Assembly (NCBI GenBank): GCA_946481615.1 | Contig: CAMLOR010000017.1 | Span: 1-28,467, forward strand | Reading direction: 5' to 3' | DNA from: an uncultured Aquimonas sp. | GTDB taxonomy: Bacteria; Pseudomonadota; Gammaproteobacteria; Xanthomonadales; Xanthomonadaceae | Length of the DNA stretch: 28,467 nucleotides | Shown here: piece by piece, positions 1 through 6,369 of the stretch | Layout: every line of letters starts with the position of its first letter | How positions within the stretch are numbered: the stretch's first letter is position 1 | Translations under genes and position numbers: made by a program | Notes under the pieces: generated by a model | The model's database searches: none | Told to the model about the DNA's origin: nothing | The model's input: the letters and a program-made list of their open reading frames with translations, nothing else

Positions 1-35
1 GCATCCTCAGCGAAGCTTGGTGCGAGTGGGGGCGC

Positions 36-63
36 ACGATACGCCTTTCAAATAACTTGTCAA
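36..63 (-). promoter_or_regulatory. Sigma70-like promoter pointing off the left edge
   Basis: Read on the minus strand, a perfect -35 hexamer TTGACA (58-63) is followed after 16 bases by TATCGT (36-41), which matches 4 of 6 bases of the -10 consensus. A small dyad, TTGT-CA-ACAA (57-66), overlaps the -35 and could be an operator. The site lies just past the stop of the YCII gene, so it should drive a minus-strand gene beyond the left edge. The rest of bases 1-70 shows nothing else. This is pattern matching only. Confidence 0.45.
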
Positions 64-70
64 CAACTAT

Positions 71-445
71 TTACGCGCCGACCTGTTCGCGTACGCGAGC
101 GAAGTCGCGCACCGGGCGCACTTCGATGCTGCCGATGCGCGTCCACGGAAACTCGGACGCCAGTTGCTCGGCATGCGCCGCATCGCGCGCCTCGATCAGG
201 TTGAAGCCGCCGAGATATTCCTTGGTCTCGGCGAAGGGGCCGTCCATCACGCGCAGCTTCTCCTCGCGTGTGCGCAGCGTGCGGCCGGTCGGCGGCAGGT
301 CGAGCTGCTGCGAATCGAGCAGCACGCCCTGCGCCCTGAGCTCGTCGGCGTGGCGGATGCAATCGCGCATCATCGCCTCGTAGCGCTCCTGCGGGAGCGC
401 CGCGATCAGGTCGTGATCGACGTAAACGAGGAAGAGGAACTTCAC
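71..445 (-). CDS. YCII-related (DGPF-type) small protein
   Basis: A 124-residue cytoplasmic protein of the YCII/DGPF family, an alpha-beta barrel fold related to dimeric ferredoxin-like proteins with no settled reaction. The start is KFLFLVYVD and the signature VMDGPFAETKEYLGGF lies at about residues 67-82, with the DGPF core at 68-71. A longer reading frame exists upstream, but family length and the hydrophobic first strand place the start at the GTG at 445. That GTG overlaps the stop of the preceding DUF3297 gene as GTGA, so translation is probably coupled. DGPF proteins are often encoded beside an ECF sigma factor (the ECF42 type). None is inside the window, but one could lie past the left edge. 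The family call is firm; the role is unknown. Confidence 0.88.
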   Translation of the reverse strand: MKFLFLVYVDHDLIAALPQERYEAMMRDCIRHADELRAQGVLLDSQQLDLPPTGRTLRTREEKLRVMDGPFAETKEYLGGFNLIEARDAAHAEQLASEFPWTRIGSIEVRPVRDFARVREQVGA

Positions 446-699
446 GGCGCCGGCTCGACCGGTTCGTCCTTGAGGTAAGGCTCGACCTTGCCCTTGAGCT
501 TGAAGGTCATGGGATTGCCGTGGCGGTCGAGCGACTTGCCGACGGCCACGCGGATCCAGCCTTCGCTGACGCAGTATTCCTCGACGTTGGTCTTTTCCTC
601 GCCGTTGAACTTGATGCCCACGCCGCGCGCCAGCAGCGCTTCGTCGTAATGCTTGCTGCGCGGGTTGACCGACAGGCGGTCGGGGAGGGTGTCGCTCAT
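442..699 (-). CDS. DUF3297 family protein
   Basis: An 85-residue soluble protein beginning MSDTLPDRLSVNPRSKHYDE and containing GIKFNGEEKTNVEEYC and GKSLDRHGNPMTFKLKG. I recognise this as DUF3297, a short family widespread in Proteobacteria with no assigned function. The length is normal for the family. It has no signal peptide or membrane segment. It lies 48 bases downstream of the 79-residue orphan on the same strand and overlaps the YCII gene by four bases. Its only SD-like sequence, GAGG nine bases before the ATG, sits in one arm of an 8-bp hairpin (listed separately), so initiation may depend on that fold. Family call strong, function unknown. Confidence 0.88.
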   Translation of the reverse strand: MSDTLPDRLSVNPRSKHYDEALLARGVGIKFNGEEKTNVEEYCVSEGWIRVAVGKSLDRHGNPMTFKLKGKVEPYLKDEPVEPAP

Positions 700-704
700 C
701 GTCG

Positions 705-727
705 GGCGCCTCGTGGAAAGAGGCGCC
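705..727 (-). promoter_or_regulatory. Hairpin covering the DUF3297 ribosome-binding site
   Basis: A perfect 8-bp inverted repeat, GGCGCCTC (705-712) and GAGGCGCC (720-727), with a 7-base loop. In the minus-strand transcript the downstream arm contains GAGG, the only SD-like sequence before the DUF3297 ATG. A -10-like TATCAT (729-734, 5 of 6 consensus) lies directly upstream. A transcript starting from it, at about 722, would lack most of the 5' arm. The sequence facts are direct; control of translation is an inference. Confidence 0.4.
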
Positions 728-747
728 GATGATAGCGCGGGCGGGCT

Positions 748-987
748 TCAGTGCTCGAAGCGGCGGCCGTAGCCGCGTTCGTCGAAGATGCGCTCGACGT
801 CGGCCGGCGCCATCTCGGGCGCCGCGTAGACCGCGTACAGGCATTCGCCGTCGCGCTCCTCGGCGCGATGCAGCGCATAGCGCGTCACGCCCGCGCCGGT
901 GTCCGTCGGATAATGCGGCGGCGGCACGCGAGCCGACATGTCCAACTCGCTGTTGTCGACGGTGCCGCCGATGAAAAAGGCTCGCAT
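748..987 (-). CDS. Hypothetical 79-residue protein
   Basis: A small orphan protein, MRAFFIGGTVDNSELDMS at the start and ERIFDERGYGRRFEH at the end. It has a good SD (GGAGA) six bases before the ATG, and the minus-strand frame is consistent with its neighbours, so it is probably real. It is soluble, with no signal peptide or membrane span. The middle segment (YALHRAEERDGECLYAVYA) looks like a central beta strand pair. I do not recognise the family. It lies between DUF1579 and DUF3297 genes on the same strand. A dyad GGACC-CTGA-GGTCC (1008-1021) sits about 20 bases upstream of the start and could be an operator. Confidence 0.7.
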   Translation of the reverse strand: MRAFFIGGTVDNSELDMSARVPPPHYPTDTGAGVTRYALHRAEERDGECLYAVYAAPEMAPADVERIFDERGYGRRFEH

Positions 988-1063
988 GGTGCGTCTCCGC
1001 GGTGGATGGACCCTGAGGTCCGATTCTGCACCGCGCGAATGAACGCGATTTGACGGCCCCGGA

Positions 1064-1564
1064 TCAGCCCGGTACGCGCTTGTAGACGATCTCGACGGCC
1101 TTGGCGGGCGGCGAAACCTCGGGCGGCGGGATGTTGATCATGGTGATGATCAGGGTGTCGTCGTCGGGCTGCTCGATCTCGGTGCGCCAGCCCCAGGGCG
1201 GGCCGCCCTGGCCGTCGCCGTAATGCGTCAACGCGTTCCACACGCCGTCGCCCGCACCCTGCGTGGAGAACAGGATCGAGGTGCCGGTGTGGAAGCCGTC
1301 CACCCACGCGCTTTCGTAGGCGTGCGCATCGATGTGGTAGCCGATGAGCATGACGCCTTCGATGCGCCGGCCGTCGGTCTCGGTTTCGTATTCGTGCAGC
1401 AGATGGCGGCCGCCGTTGAGGCTGCGGATCGTGCCGCGCTGGAACGCCTCGGCGTACAGCTTGTCGGGCTCCAGCCAGAGTTTGTACGTGCCTTCCCAGC
1501 GCCCGGCCATCTTCGCCAGGCGCGCATGCTCGCCGGTGGCGAGCGAATCGTCGAACTTGCTCAT
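1064..1564 (-). CDS. DUF1579 family protein
   Basis: A 166-residue soluble protein with the DUF1579 hallmarks: KMAGRWEGTYKLW near the N terminus (about 19-31), then HEYETETDGRRIEGVMLIGY and a tryptophan-rich beta-barrel pattern (ESAWVDGFHTG, GVWNALTHYGDG). The family is lipocalin-like in appearance and may bind a small hydrophobic ligand, but no function is established. The SD-like GAAGGTGA lies before the ATG and overlaps the stop of the upstream peptidase gene, with 13 bases between them. The two are therefore almost certainly co-transcribed and translationally linked. There is no signal peptide, so it acts in the cytoplasm. Confidence 0.85.
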   Translation of the reverse strand: MSKFDDSLATGEHARLAKMAGRWEGTYKLWLEPDKLYAEAFQRGTIRSLNGGRHLLHEYETETDGRRIEGVMLIGYHIDAHAYESAWVDGFHTGTSILFSTQGAGDGVWNALTHYGDGQGGPPWGWRTEIEQPDDDTLIITMINIPPPEVSPPAKAVEIVYKRVPG

Positions 1565-1577
1565 GGGCGTTTCACCT

Positions 1578-3071
1578 TCAGTGGATGGCGTGCACGCGCC
1601 ACGCCGGGAATTCCGCGCCGGGCGCGGGCTCGTCGATCACGCCGCAGGCGACGAGGCCATCGTCGCTGCCGGCTTCGCACAGGTACACCGCGATGGCGCC
1701 GTACTGCTGCTCGGTGCGCACGATGCACCAGCCGGCGGGCAGCGAGCGCGTCGCGCGCCGGTAGTCGGCGTCCAGATGGCTCGAGGTCTTGCTTTCCAGG
1801 ATGTCGCGCCCGGCCTCGACGGCGGCGCCGCGCACCGTCGCCACTTCGGCATCGAGCTGCGCGCCGGCATGATCGCGATCCACACGCAGGCCATGGCGCT
1901 CCAGATGCGCCGCGACGTTCTCGGGCACGGCGTAGGCCAGCGGCCGCTGCACCCATTCCTGCGGCGTGAAATCGCCGATGTAGGGCACCTTCACCGCGAT
2001 CGGCGCACCGTCCAGCGTGTAGGGCTCGCGGGTGAGGATTTCGACTTCACGGCCGGGGAAGGCCTCGAGCCCGTAGCGCACCGCGATGCGCTCGGGCGGC
2101 AGCGTGCAGCCGGCCAGCAACTCGACGATCTCGCGCCCGTGCGCGGCGGTGTACGCCAGCGTCTCGCGCAGGAAGGCGTAGGTCGTGAGCACGCGTTCCT
2201 CGAAGGAGATGTAGGCATAGGTTTCCAGCAGCAGGTCGAGCCGGTTGGTCAGCCCGCGATAATTGCCGCCGAAGCGCGGATGGTGGGTGTAGGTGATCCA
2301 GCCCATGCCCTGGCCGCCTTCGTCGCGCAGGAAGTTGCCGTAGTAGAACGTGTCGCGGCCTTCCTTCCGTTTCACCGCCTGTGTCACGGCCGGCAGCAGC
2401 TGTTGCTTCATGTAGTCGATCGGTTCGCGCCGGCCGCTGTGCACGGTATGCGGGACATCGTAGGTGAGATCGAAGCGATGGATCGAGCCGTTGGTGGCGT
2501 GGCAATCGATCACCAGATGCGCGTTCCAGCGATGGCATACCTGCGTCTGCAACTGACGCATCTCCGGCGCCTCCTGCCGCATGTAGTCGCGGTTGAGGTT
2601 GATGCCGGCCGCGTTGACGCGCGTGCCCACGCCGGTGTCGGGGCCGAGCTGGCCGCTGAACTTCGTGATGTCGAGACGGCGGTTCTCCGGGTCGATGCGG
2701 TCGTTGCCATCGGCGTTGAACAGCGGCACCACCACCAGCGTGATGCGCTCGAGCAGATCGCCGTGCTTGCCGTCGAGGATGTCGCGCACCAGCATCATGC
2801 TGGCTTCCTTGCCTTCGACTTCGCCGGCGTGGATGCCGTTGATTACGAGCACCACCGGCAGGCCGGAGGCGTGCGCGGTTTCCGGCGTGAAGTGGCCGTG
2901 CGCGGAAAGCACGAGCAACGGCAGCGCGCGTCCCTCCGGCGTGCTGCCGAAATCGTCGAAATGCAGCCGGCGATCCCCGCGCGCGCGCAGCGCGTCGAGG
3001 AAGGCCATCACGTCGGCGTGCTTCGAGGTGTAGGTGTAGTCGCTGGTTTCGGCGCGGGTCAGCGGATGCAT
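1578..3071 (-). CDS. M14-family zinc carboxypeptidase
   Basis: A 497-residue metallopeptidase of the M14 (carboxypeptidase A-like) superfamily, expected to remove C-terminal residues or amide-linked groups from peptides. Visible active-site elements are the zinc ligands H81 and E84 in NGIHAGEVEG, the third ligand H191 in IDCHATNG, the substrate-binding NLNRD at 158-162, and the general-base glutamate E283 in LLETYAYIS. A C-terminal beta-rich extension of about 180 residues follows the catalytic domain. No signal peptide is visible, so it is probably cytoplasmic. The longer upstream frame is rejected because homology-like sequence begins at MHPLTRAET and a GGAG lies about eight bases before that ATG. 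It is transcribed divergently from rsmC and followed after 13 bases by DUF1579. The natural substrate cannot be told from sequence. Confidence 0.9.
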   Translation of the reverse strand: MHPLTRAETSDYTYTSKHADVMAFLDALRARGDRRLHFDDFGSTPEGRALPLLVLSAHGHFTPETAHASGLPVVLVINGIHAGEVEGKEASMMLVRDILDGKHGDLLERITLVVVPLFNADGNDRIDPENRRLDITKFSGQLGPDTGVGTRVNAAGINLNRDYMRQEAPEMRQLQTQVCHRWNAHLVIDCHATNGSIHRFDLTYDVPHTVHSGRREPIDYMKQQLLPAVTQAVKRKEGRDTFYYGNFLRDEGGQGMGWITYTHHPRFGGNYRGLTNRLDLLLETYAYISFEERVLTTYAFLRETLAYTAAHGREIVELLAGCTLPPERIAVRYGLEAFPGREVEILTREPYTLDGAPIAVKVPYIGDFTPQEWVQRPLAYAVPENVAAHLERHGLRVDRDHAGAQLDAEVATVRGAAVEAGRDILESKTSSHLDADYRRATRSLPAGWCIVRTEQQYGAIAVYLCEAGSDDGLVACGVIDEPAPGAEFPAWRVHAIH

Positions 3072-3094
3072 TCGGGGCTCCAGGCAATGCCCAC

Positions 3095-3100
3095 ATTCTA
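3095..3100 (-). promoter_or_regulatory. Possible -10 box for the M14 peptidase gene
   Basis: The minus strand reads TAGAAT, 5 of 6 bases of the -10 consensus, 23 bases before the peptidase ATG, inside the 53-base divergent gap with rsmC. No convincing -35 hexamer is visible. Confidence 0.3.
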
Positions 3101-3124
3101 CGGCGCGCTCGCTACCATGCCGGC

Positions 3125-4156
3125 ATGCTGCGCGATCCCGTCCTCGAAACCCTGATGCTGCCGCTCTCGGAGGGGCTGATGCCCTGGCCGGACGGTCCCG
3201 TGCTGTTCCTGCAGGCGCGCGACGGCTGGCCGCTGCACCAGCGGTCGCTGCCGGGACTGGTGTGCGAGCAGCTTTTCCGGCCCGCCGCCGATTCGCTGGA
3301 ACGTTCCGGCCTGCAGGTCGAGCGGGTTGCGGCCGAGCGGCGCTTCGCGCTGGTGCTGGTGCTGCCGCCGCGCCAGCGCGACGAAGCCCGCGCGCTACTG
3401 GCGCGCGCCGCGCTGCACGCGCAGGGCGGCGGCCGTGTGCTGGCCTGCATGGCGAACGACGAGGGCGCGCGCTCGGGCGAGGCGGACCTGGCGCAGCTGG
3501 TCGGCGAGGTCGAGTCGCTTTCCAAGAATCGCTGCCGGGCGTTCTGGACGGCGCCGTTGCAGGGCGTCGCCGACGAGGCACGCCTGCGCGAATGGCTGGC
3601 ACTGGGCGAGCCGCGTCCCATCGAACTCGGCCGTTTCTTCAGCCAGCCCGGTCTGTTCGCGTGGGATCGCATCGACGCCGCTTCGGCGCTGCTCGCCTCG
3701 CACCTGCCGACGGACTTCACGGGCCATGGCGCCGACATCGGCGCAGGCTACGGCTATCTCGCGCACGAGGTGCTGTCGCGCAATCCGGGCGTCGCTGCGC
3801 TCGATCTGTACGAGGCCGACGCGCGCGGCGTGGTGCTGGCGCAGCGCAATCTCGCGGAGTTCTCGCGCAAGGTCGCACTGCGTTTCGAATGGGCCGACGT
3901 GACGCGCGGCTTGCCCGAGACCTACGATTTCATCGTGACCAATCCGCCCTTCCATGCGCAGGGACGCGCCGACCGGCCCGACCTCGGCCGCCGCTTCATC
4001 GAAGTCGCGGGCCAGGCGCTGCGCCGCGGCGGCCGCCTGTGGCTGGTGGCGAACCGGCATCTGCCCTACGAATCGGTGCTGGCCTCGACTTTCCGCACGC
4101 TGCGCACGGTGACGCAGGAACAGGGCTTCAAGGTGATCGAGGCGGTGAAGGCGTGA
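3125..4156 (+). CDS. rsmC: 16S rRNA (guanine1207-N2)-methyltransferase, RsmC-like
   Basis: A 343-residue class I SAM-dependent methyltransferase. The N-terminal half (about 1-165) is a degenerate methyltransferase-like domain. The C-terminal half has motif I ADIGAGYGYL (203-212), an acidic motif II region at YEAD (229-232), and the catalytic NPPF with its RsmC-type histidine (NPPFH, 273-277). PGLFAWDRIDAASALL and the ending GFKVIEAV match the RsmC layout. Length equals that of E. coli RsmC, which makes m2G1207 in 16S rRNA. RlmG is the main alternative. No clear SD precedes the ATG. Its stop overlaps the GTG start of rsuA, tying two 16S modification enzymes together. Confidence 0.75.
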   Translation: MLRDPVLETLMLPLSEGLMPWPDGPVLFLQARDGWPLHQRSLPGLVCEQLFRPAADSLERSGLQVERVAAERRFALVLVLPPRQRDEARALLARAALHAQGGGRVLACMANDEGARSGEADLAQLVGEVESLSKNRCRAFWTAPLQGVADEARLREWLALGEPRPIELGRFFSQPGLFAWDRIDAASALLASHLPTDFTGHGADIGAGYGYLAHEVLSRNPGVAALDLYEADARGVVLAQRNLAEFSRKVALRFEWADVTRGLPETYDFIVTNPPFHAQGRADRPDLGRRFIEVAGQALRRGGRLWLVANRHLPYESVLASTFRTLRTVTQEQGFKVIEAVKA

Positions 4157-4872
4157 AACTGGTCAAGACCCTCGCCAACCTGGGCTACGGCAGCCGCAAG
4201 GAAGTCGCGGCGATGTTCCGCGAAGGCCGCGTCACCGATGCCGCGGGCGAAGTGTTGTACGCCGACGATACGGTCGCGCACGCGGACGTGCGCATCGACG
4301 GCGAGCCGCTCGATCCGCCCGCGGGCCTGACGCTGATGCTGCACAAGCCCGTCGGCTACACCTGCTCCACCAAGGATGCCGGCCGGCTGGTGTACGACCT
4401 GCTGCCGCCGCGCTGGCGCCTGCGGTCGCCAGTGCTTTCGACGGTGGGCCGCCTGGATCGCGACACCTCCGGTCTGTTGATCTTCACCGACGACGGCGCC
4501 CTGCTGCACCGGATCATCTCGCCGAAATCGAAACTGCCCAAGGTTTACGAAGCCACGCTCGCGGCCGATCTGCGCGGCGACGAGGCCGCGCTGTTCGCCA
4601 GCGGCACGCTGATGCTGGAAGGCGAAACCACGCCGCTGCTGCCGGCGCAGCTGCAACCACTCGGCGCGCGCCAGGCGCAACTCACGCTGCACGAAGGACG
4701 CTATCACCAGGTGCGGCGCATGTTCGCGGCGGCCGGCAACCATGTCGAGGCGCTGCACCGCCGGCAGATCGGCGGATTGACGCTGGGCACGCTGGCTTCC
4801 GGACATTGGCGTGTGCTGGAAGCGCACGATCTGCGGGAACTTTTCGACGACGGTTCGTCGGGCGCACCGTGA
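4153..4872 (+). CDS. rsuA: 16S rRNA pseudouridine(516) synthase
   Basis: A 239-residue RsuA-family pseudouridine synthase that converts U516 of 16S rRNA to pseudouridine. An S4 RNA-binding domain occupies about residues 1-50 (LANLGYGSRKEVAAMFREGR). The catalytic domain has LMLHKPVGYTCS (61-72), the signature TVGRLDRDTSGLL (97-109) with nucleophile D102, at the same number as in E. coli RsuA, and EGRYHQVRRMF near the end. The start is the GTG at 4153, which overlaps the rsmC stop as GTGA; the longer frame upstream is only rsmC read out of phase. RluB/RluE/RluF are related, but the length and lack of extensions favour RsuA. Confidence 0.85.
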   Translation: MKLVKTLANLGYGSRKEVAAMFREGRVTDAAGEVLYADDTVAHADVRIDGEPLDPPAGLTLMLHKPVGYTCSTKDAGRLVYDLLPPRWRLRSPVLSTVGRLDRDTSGLLIFTDDGALLHRIISPKSKLPKVYEATLAADLRGDEAALFASGTLMLEGETTPLLPAQLQPLGARQAQLTLHEGRYHQVRRMFAAAGNHVEALHRRQIGGLTLGTLASGHWRVLEAHDLRELFDDGSSGAP

Positions 4873-4906
4873 ACGGGTGAGGCGAGCCGACAGCTCGCAC
4901 GAATCG

Positions 4907-4936
4907 TCGACTGTTTCGCGGCAACGAAACCGTCGA
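4907..4936. repeat. Inverted repeat after rsuA
   Basis: Arms 4907-4918 and 4925-4936 pair over 12 positions with one mismatch around the 6-base loop CGGCAA. It lies 34 bases past the rsuA stop. There is no T-run after it, so it is a candidate hairpin terminator or mRNA 3'-end stabiliser, not a classic intrinsic terminator. Confidence 0.4.
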
Positions 4937-5065
4937 GCTGGTGGCGCCGGTGTTTTGCGCCTGTCCGAGAACGCACGCTCGAAGGGAACCAAGCGCAATC
5001 CGATACGGTCACTTCGGGCGCGTCGCGCACGGTCAGGATAACCGCTCCGCAACCGAAGGAACCCG

Positions 5066-5848
5066 ATGATGCATCCCACCCTCAGGCTGCTTGCCGGCAG
5101 CATGATCCTCACTGCAGCCAGCGCGATGGCTGCCGACGGCGGCAAGGAAGCGACTCTTGGCTTCGAATTCCAGGCGCCACCGAATCCGGCCGCGCAGATG
5201 GCCGATTTCGAGAAGCGTGGCTTCAAGGTCACTTACCGGACTGCCGATGGCAAGGAGCTATCGAAAGCCGATTTCGAGCAACAGGTGAAAGACCAGCAAA
5301 TCGCGATGCGCCTCGACGGGGACGCGAAAACCGTAGAGATCACCATCGGTGGCGAACTTCCGGCGGAGCTTCAGGTCCCGATGAAAACCGCTCCCGGAGA
5401 CCCTTTGCCCATGCTGGCGCTGACCGACCTGCATGGCGAAGAACATCGCTGGCCGCGCGAGGACGGCAGATTCACGCTGATGAACTTCTATTTCTCCACG
5501 TGCGGGCCGTGCATCCAGGAGATTCCGGAGCTCAACGCCTTCGCCGGGAAGCGCCGCGACATGGCCACACTCGCCGTGACGTTCGACGACAAGGAGGAGA
5601 CGCGGCGATTCATCGAACAGCGCAAGCTCGCGTGGGACGTGGTGCCCGACGCGCGCGCTTTCATCGAAGCGCTCGGCGTGTCGGCCTATCCGACCTTCGT
5701 TCTGGTCGATTCCGCCGGGCGGCTCGTCGCGACTCGGGACATCGTTCCTGCCAAGTCCGCGAACGCACACGAATCCCTGGAGGCGTGGGTGGAGCGTACG
5801 CTGGCCGGAGCCGAGTCGGCGGCTCAGTCTCCGAGCAGCCGCCGGTAA
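5066..5848 (+). CDS. TlpA-like periplasmic thioredoxin-fold protein
   Basis: A 260-residue exported thiol-disulfide oxidoreductase. A signal peptide covers about residues 1-22 (MILTAASAMA then ADGG). A charged region of about 90 residues (25-112) that I do not recognise precedes the thioredoxin domain (about 113-250). That domain has the active site CGPC at 146-149 in FYFSTCGPCIQEIPEL and the cis-proline of AYPTF at 209. Such proteins reduce or exchange disulfides in the periplasm. AAGGA lies five bases before the first of two tandem ATGs and eight before the second, so either may be used. The last 25 bases overlap the end of the convergent DUF1415 gene. Its bases look less GC-rich than those of the neighbours, which may indicate separate ancestry. 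A -10-like GATAAC lies at 5037-5042. Confidence 0.82.
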   Translation: MMHPTLRLLAGSMILTAASAMAADGGKEATLGFEFQAPPNPAAQMADFEKRGFKVTYRTADGKELSKADFEQQVKDQQIAMRLDGDAKTVEITIGGELPAELQVPMKTAPGDPLPMLALTDLHGEEHRWPREDGRFTLMNFYFSTCGPCIQEIPELNAFAGKRRDMATLAVTFDDKEETRRFIEQRKLAWDVVPDARAFIEALGVSAYPTFVLVDSAGRLVATRDIVPAKSANAHESLEAWVERTLAGAESAAQSPSSRR

Positions 5849-6360
5849 CCCTCGAGTCCCAGCCGTTCCATCGTCGCCAGATTGCGTTGCACGATCTCGT
5901 CGGGATCGGGGAATGCCGCGACGGCGCGCGCCACGCTGTCCTCGCGCAGCAGATGCAGGATCGGGTACGGCGAACGGTTGGTGGCGTTGGTGGGGTCGTC
6001 GGCGTCGGTGCCTGCGAAGCGGTAGTCGGGATGGAAGCTCGCGATCTGCAGCACGCCTTCGAGCGACAGCGCTGCCAGCGTGGCGTCGGCCACGTCGAGG
6101 AAGGCGTTGTAGTCGAGGAAATCGTCCAGCACGTGCGGATGGATCAGCAGCGTGGTGTCGATCTGCGCGGCGTCGGTGTCGCGCAGGCGCTGCATCTCGG
6201 CGATCAGGTCCTCGAGCAGCGCGTCGGTGTCGCGGGCCTCGCTCACCGCGAAGTGCACCTGGCGTTTCGCCAGCACCGCTTTGGCGAAGGGACACAGGTT
6301 GAGGCCGATCACCGCGCGCTCCAGCCAGCGGCGCGTGGCCTCGATGACGTCGTCGCTCAT
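5824..6360 (-). CDS. DUF1415 family protein
   Basis: A 178-residue soluble protein of the DUF1415 family: WLERAVIGLNLCPFAKAVL near the N terminus (about 12-30), TTLLIHPHVLDDFLDYNAFL in the middle, ASFHPDYRFAG, and the NRSPYPILHLLRED segment. Function is unknown; the conserved NLCPFA cysteine and the histidines could bind a metal or cofactor, but that is a guess. It starts nine bases after the stop of the FG-GAP lipoprotein gene without a clear SD, so it may be the last gene of that operon and translated by coupling. Its 3' end overlaps the convergent TlpA-like gene by 25 bases. Confidence 0.87.
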   Translation of the reverse strand: MSDDVIEATRRWLERAVIGLNLCPFAKAVLAKRQVHFAVSEARDTDALLEDLIAEMQRLRDTDAAQIDTTLLIHPHVLDDFLDYNAFLDVADATLAALSLEGVLQIASFHPDYRFAGTDADDPTNATNRSPYPILHLLREDSVARAVAAFPDPDEIVQRNLATMERLGLEGYRRLLGD

Positions 6361-6369
6361 GCGCCGAGT

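Noticed and set aside
1344..3155. A 603-codon open frame on the plus strand over the M14 and DUF1579 genes
   Set aside because: It is a shadow frame: the opposite strand has complete M14 catalytic motifs and tight gene spacing, while this product resembles no family.
4873..5065. A small gene between rsuA and the TlpA-like gene
   Set aside because: Short frames here lack an RBS and recognisable sequence; the region is better explained by a hairpin and a promoter.
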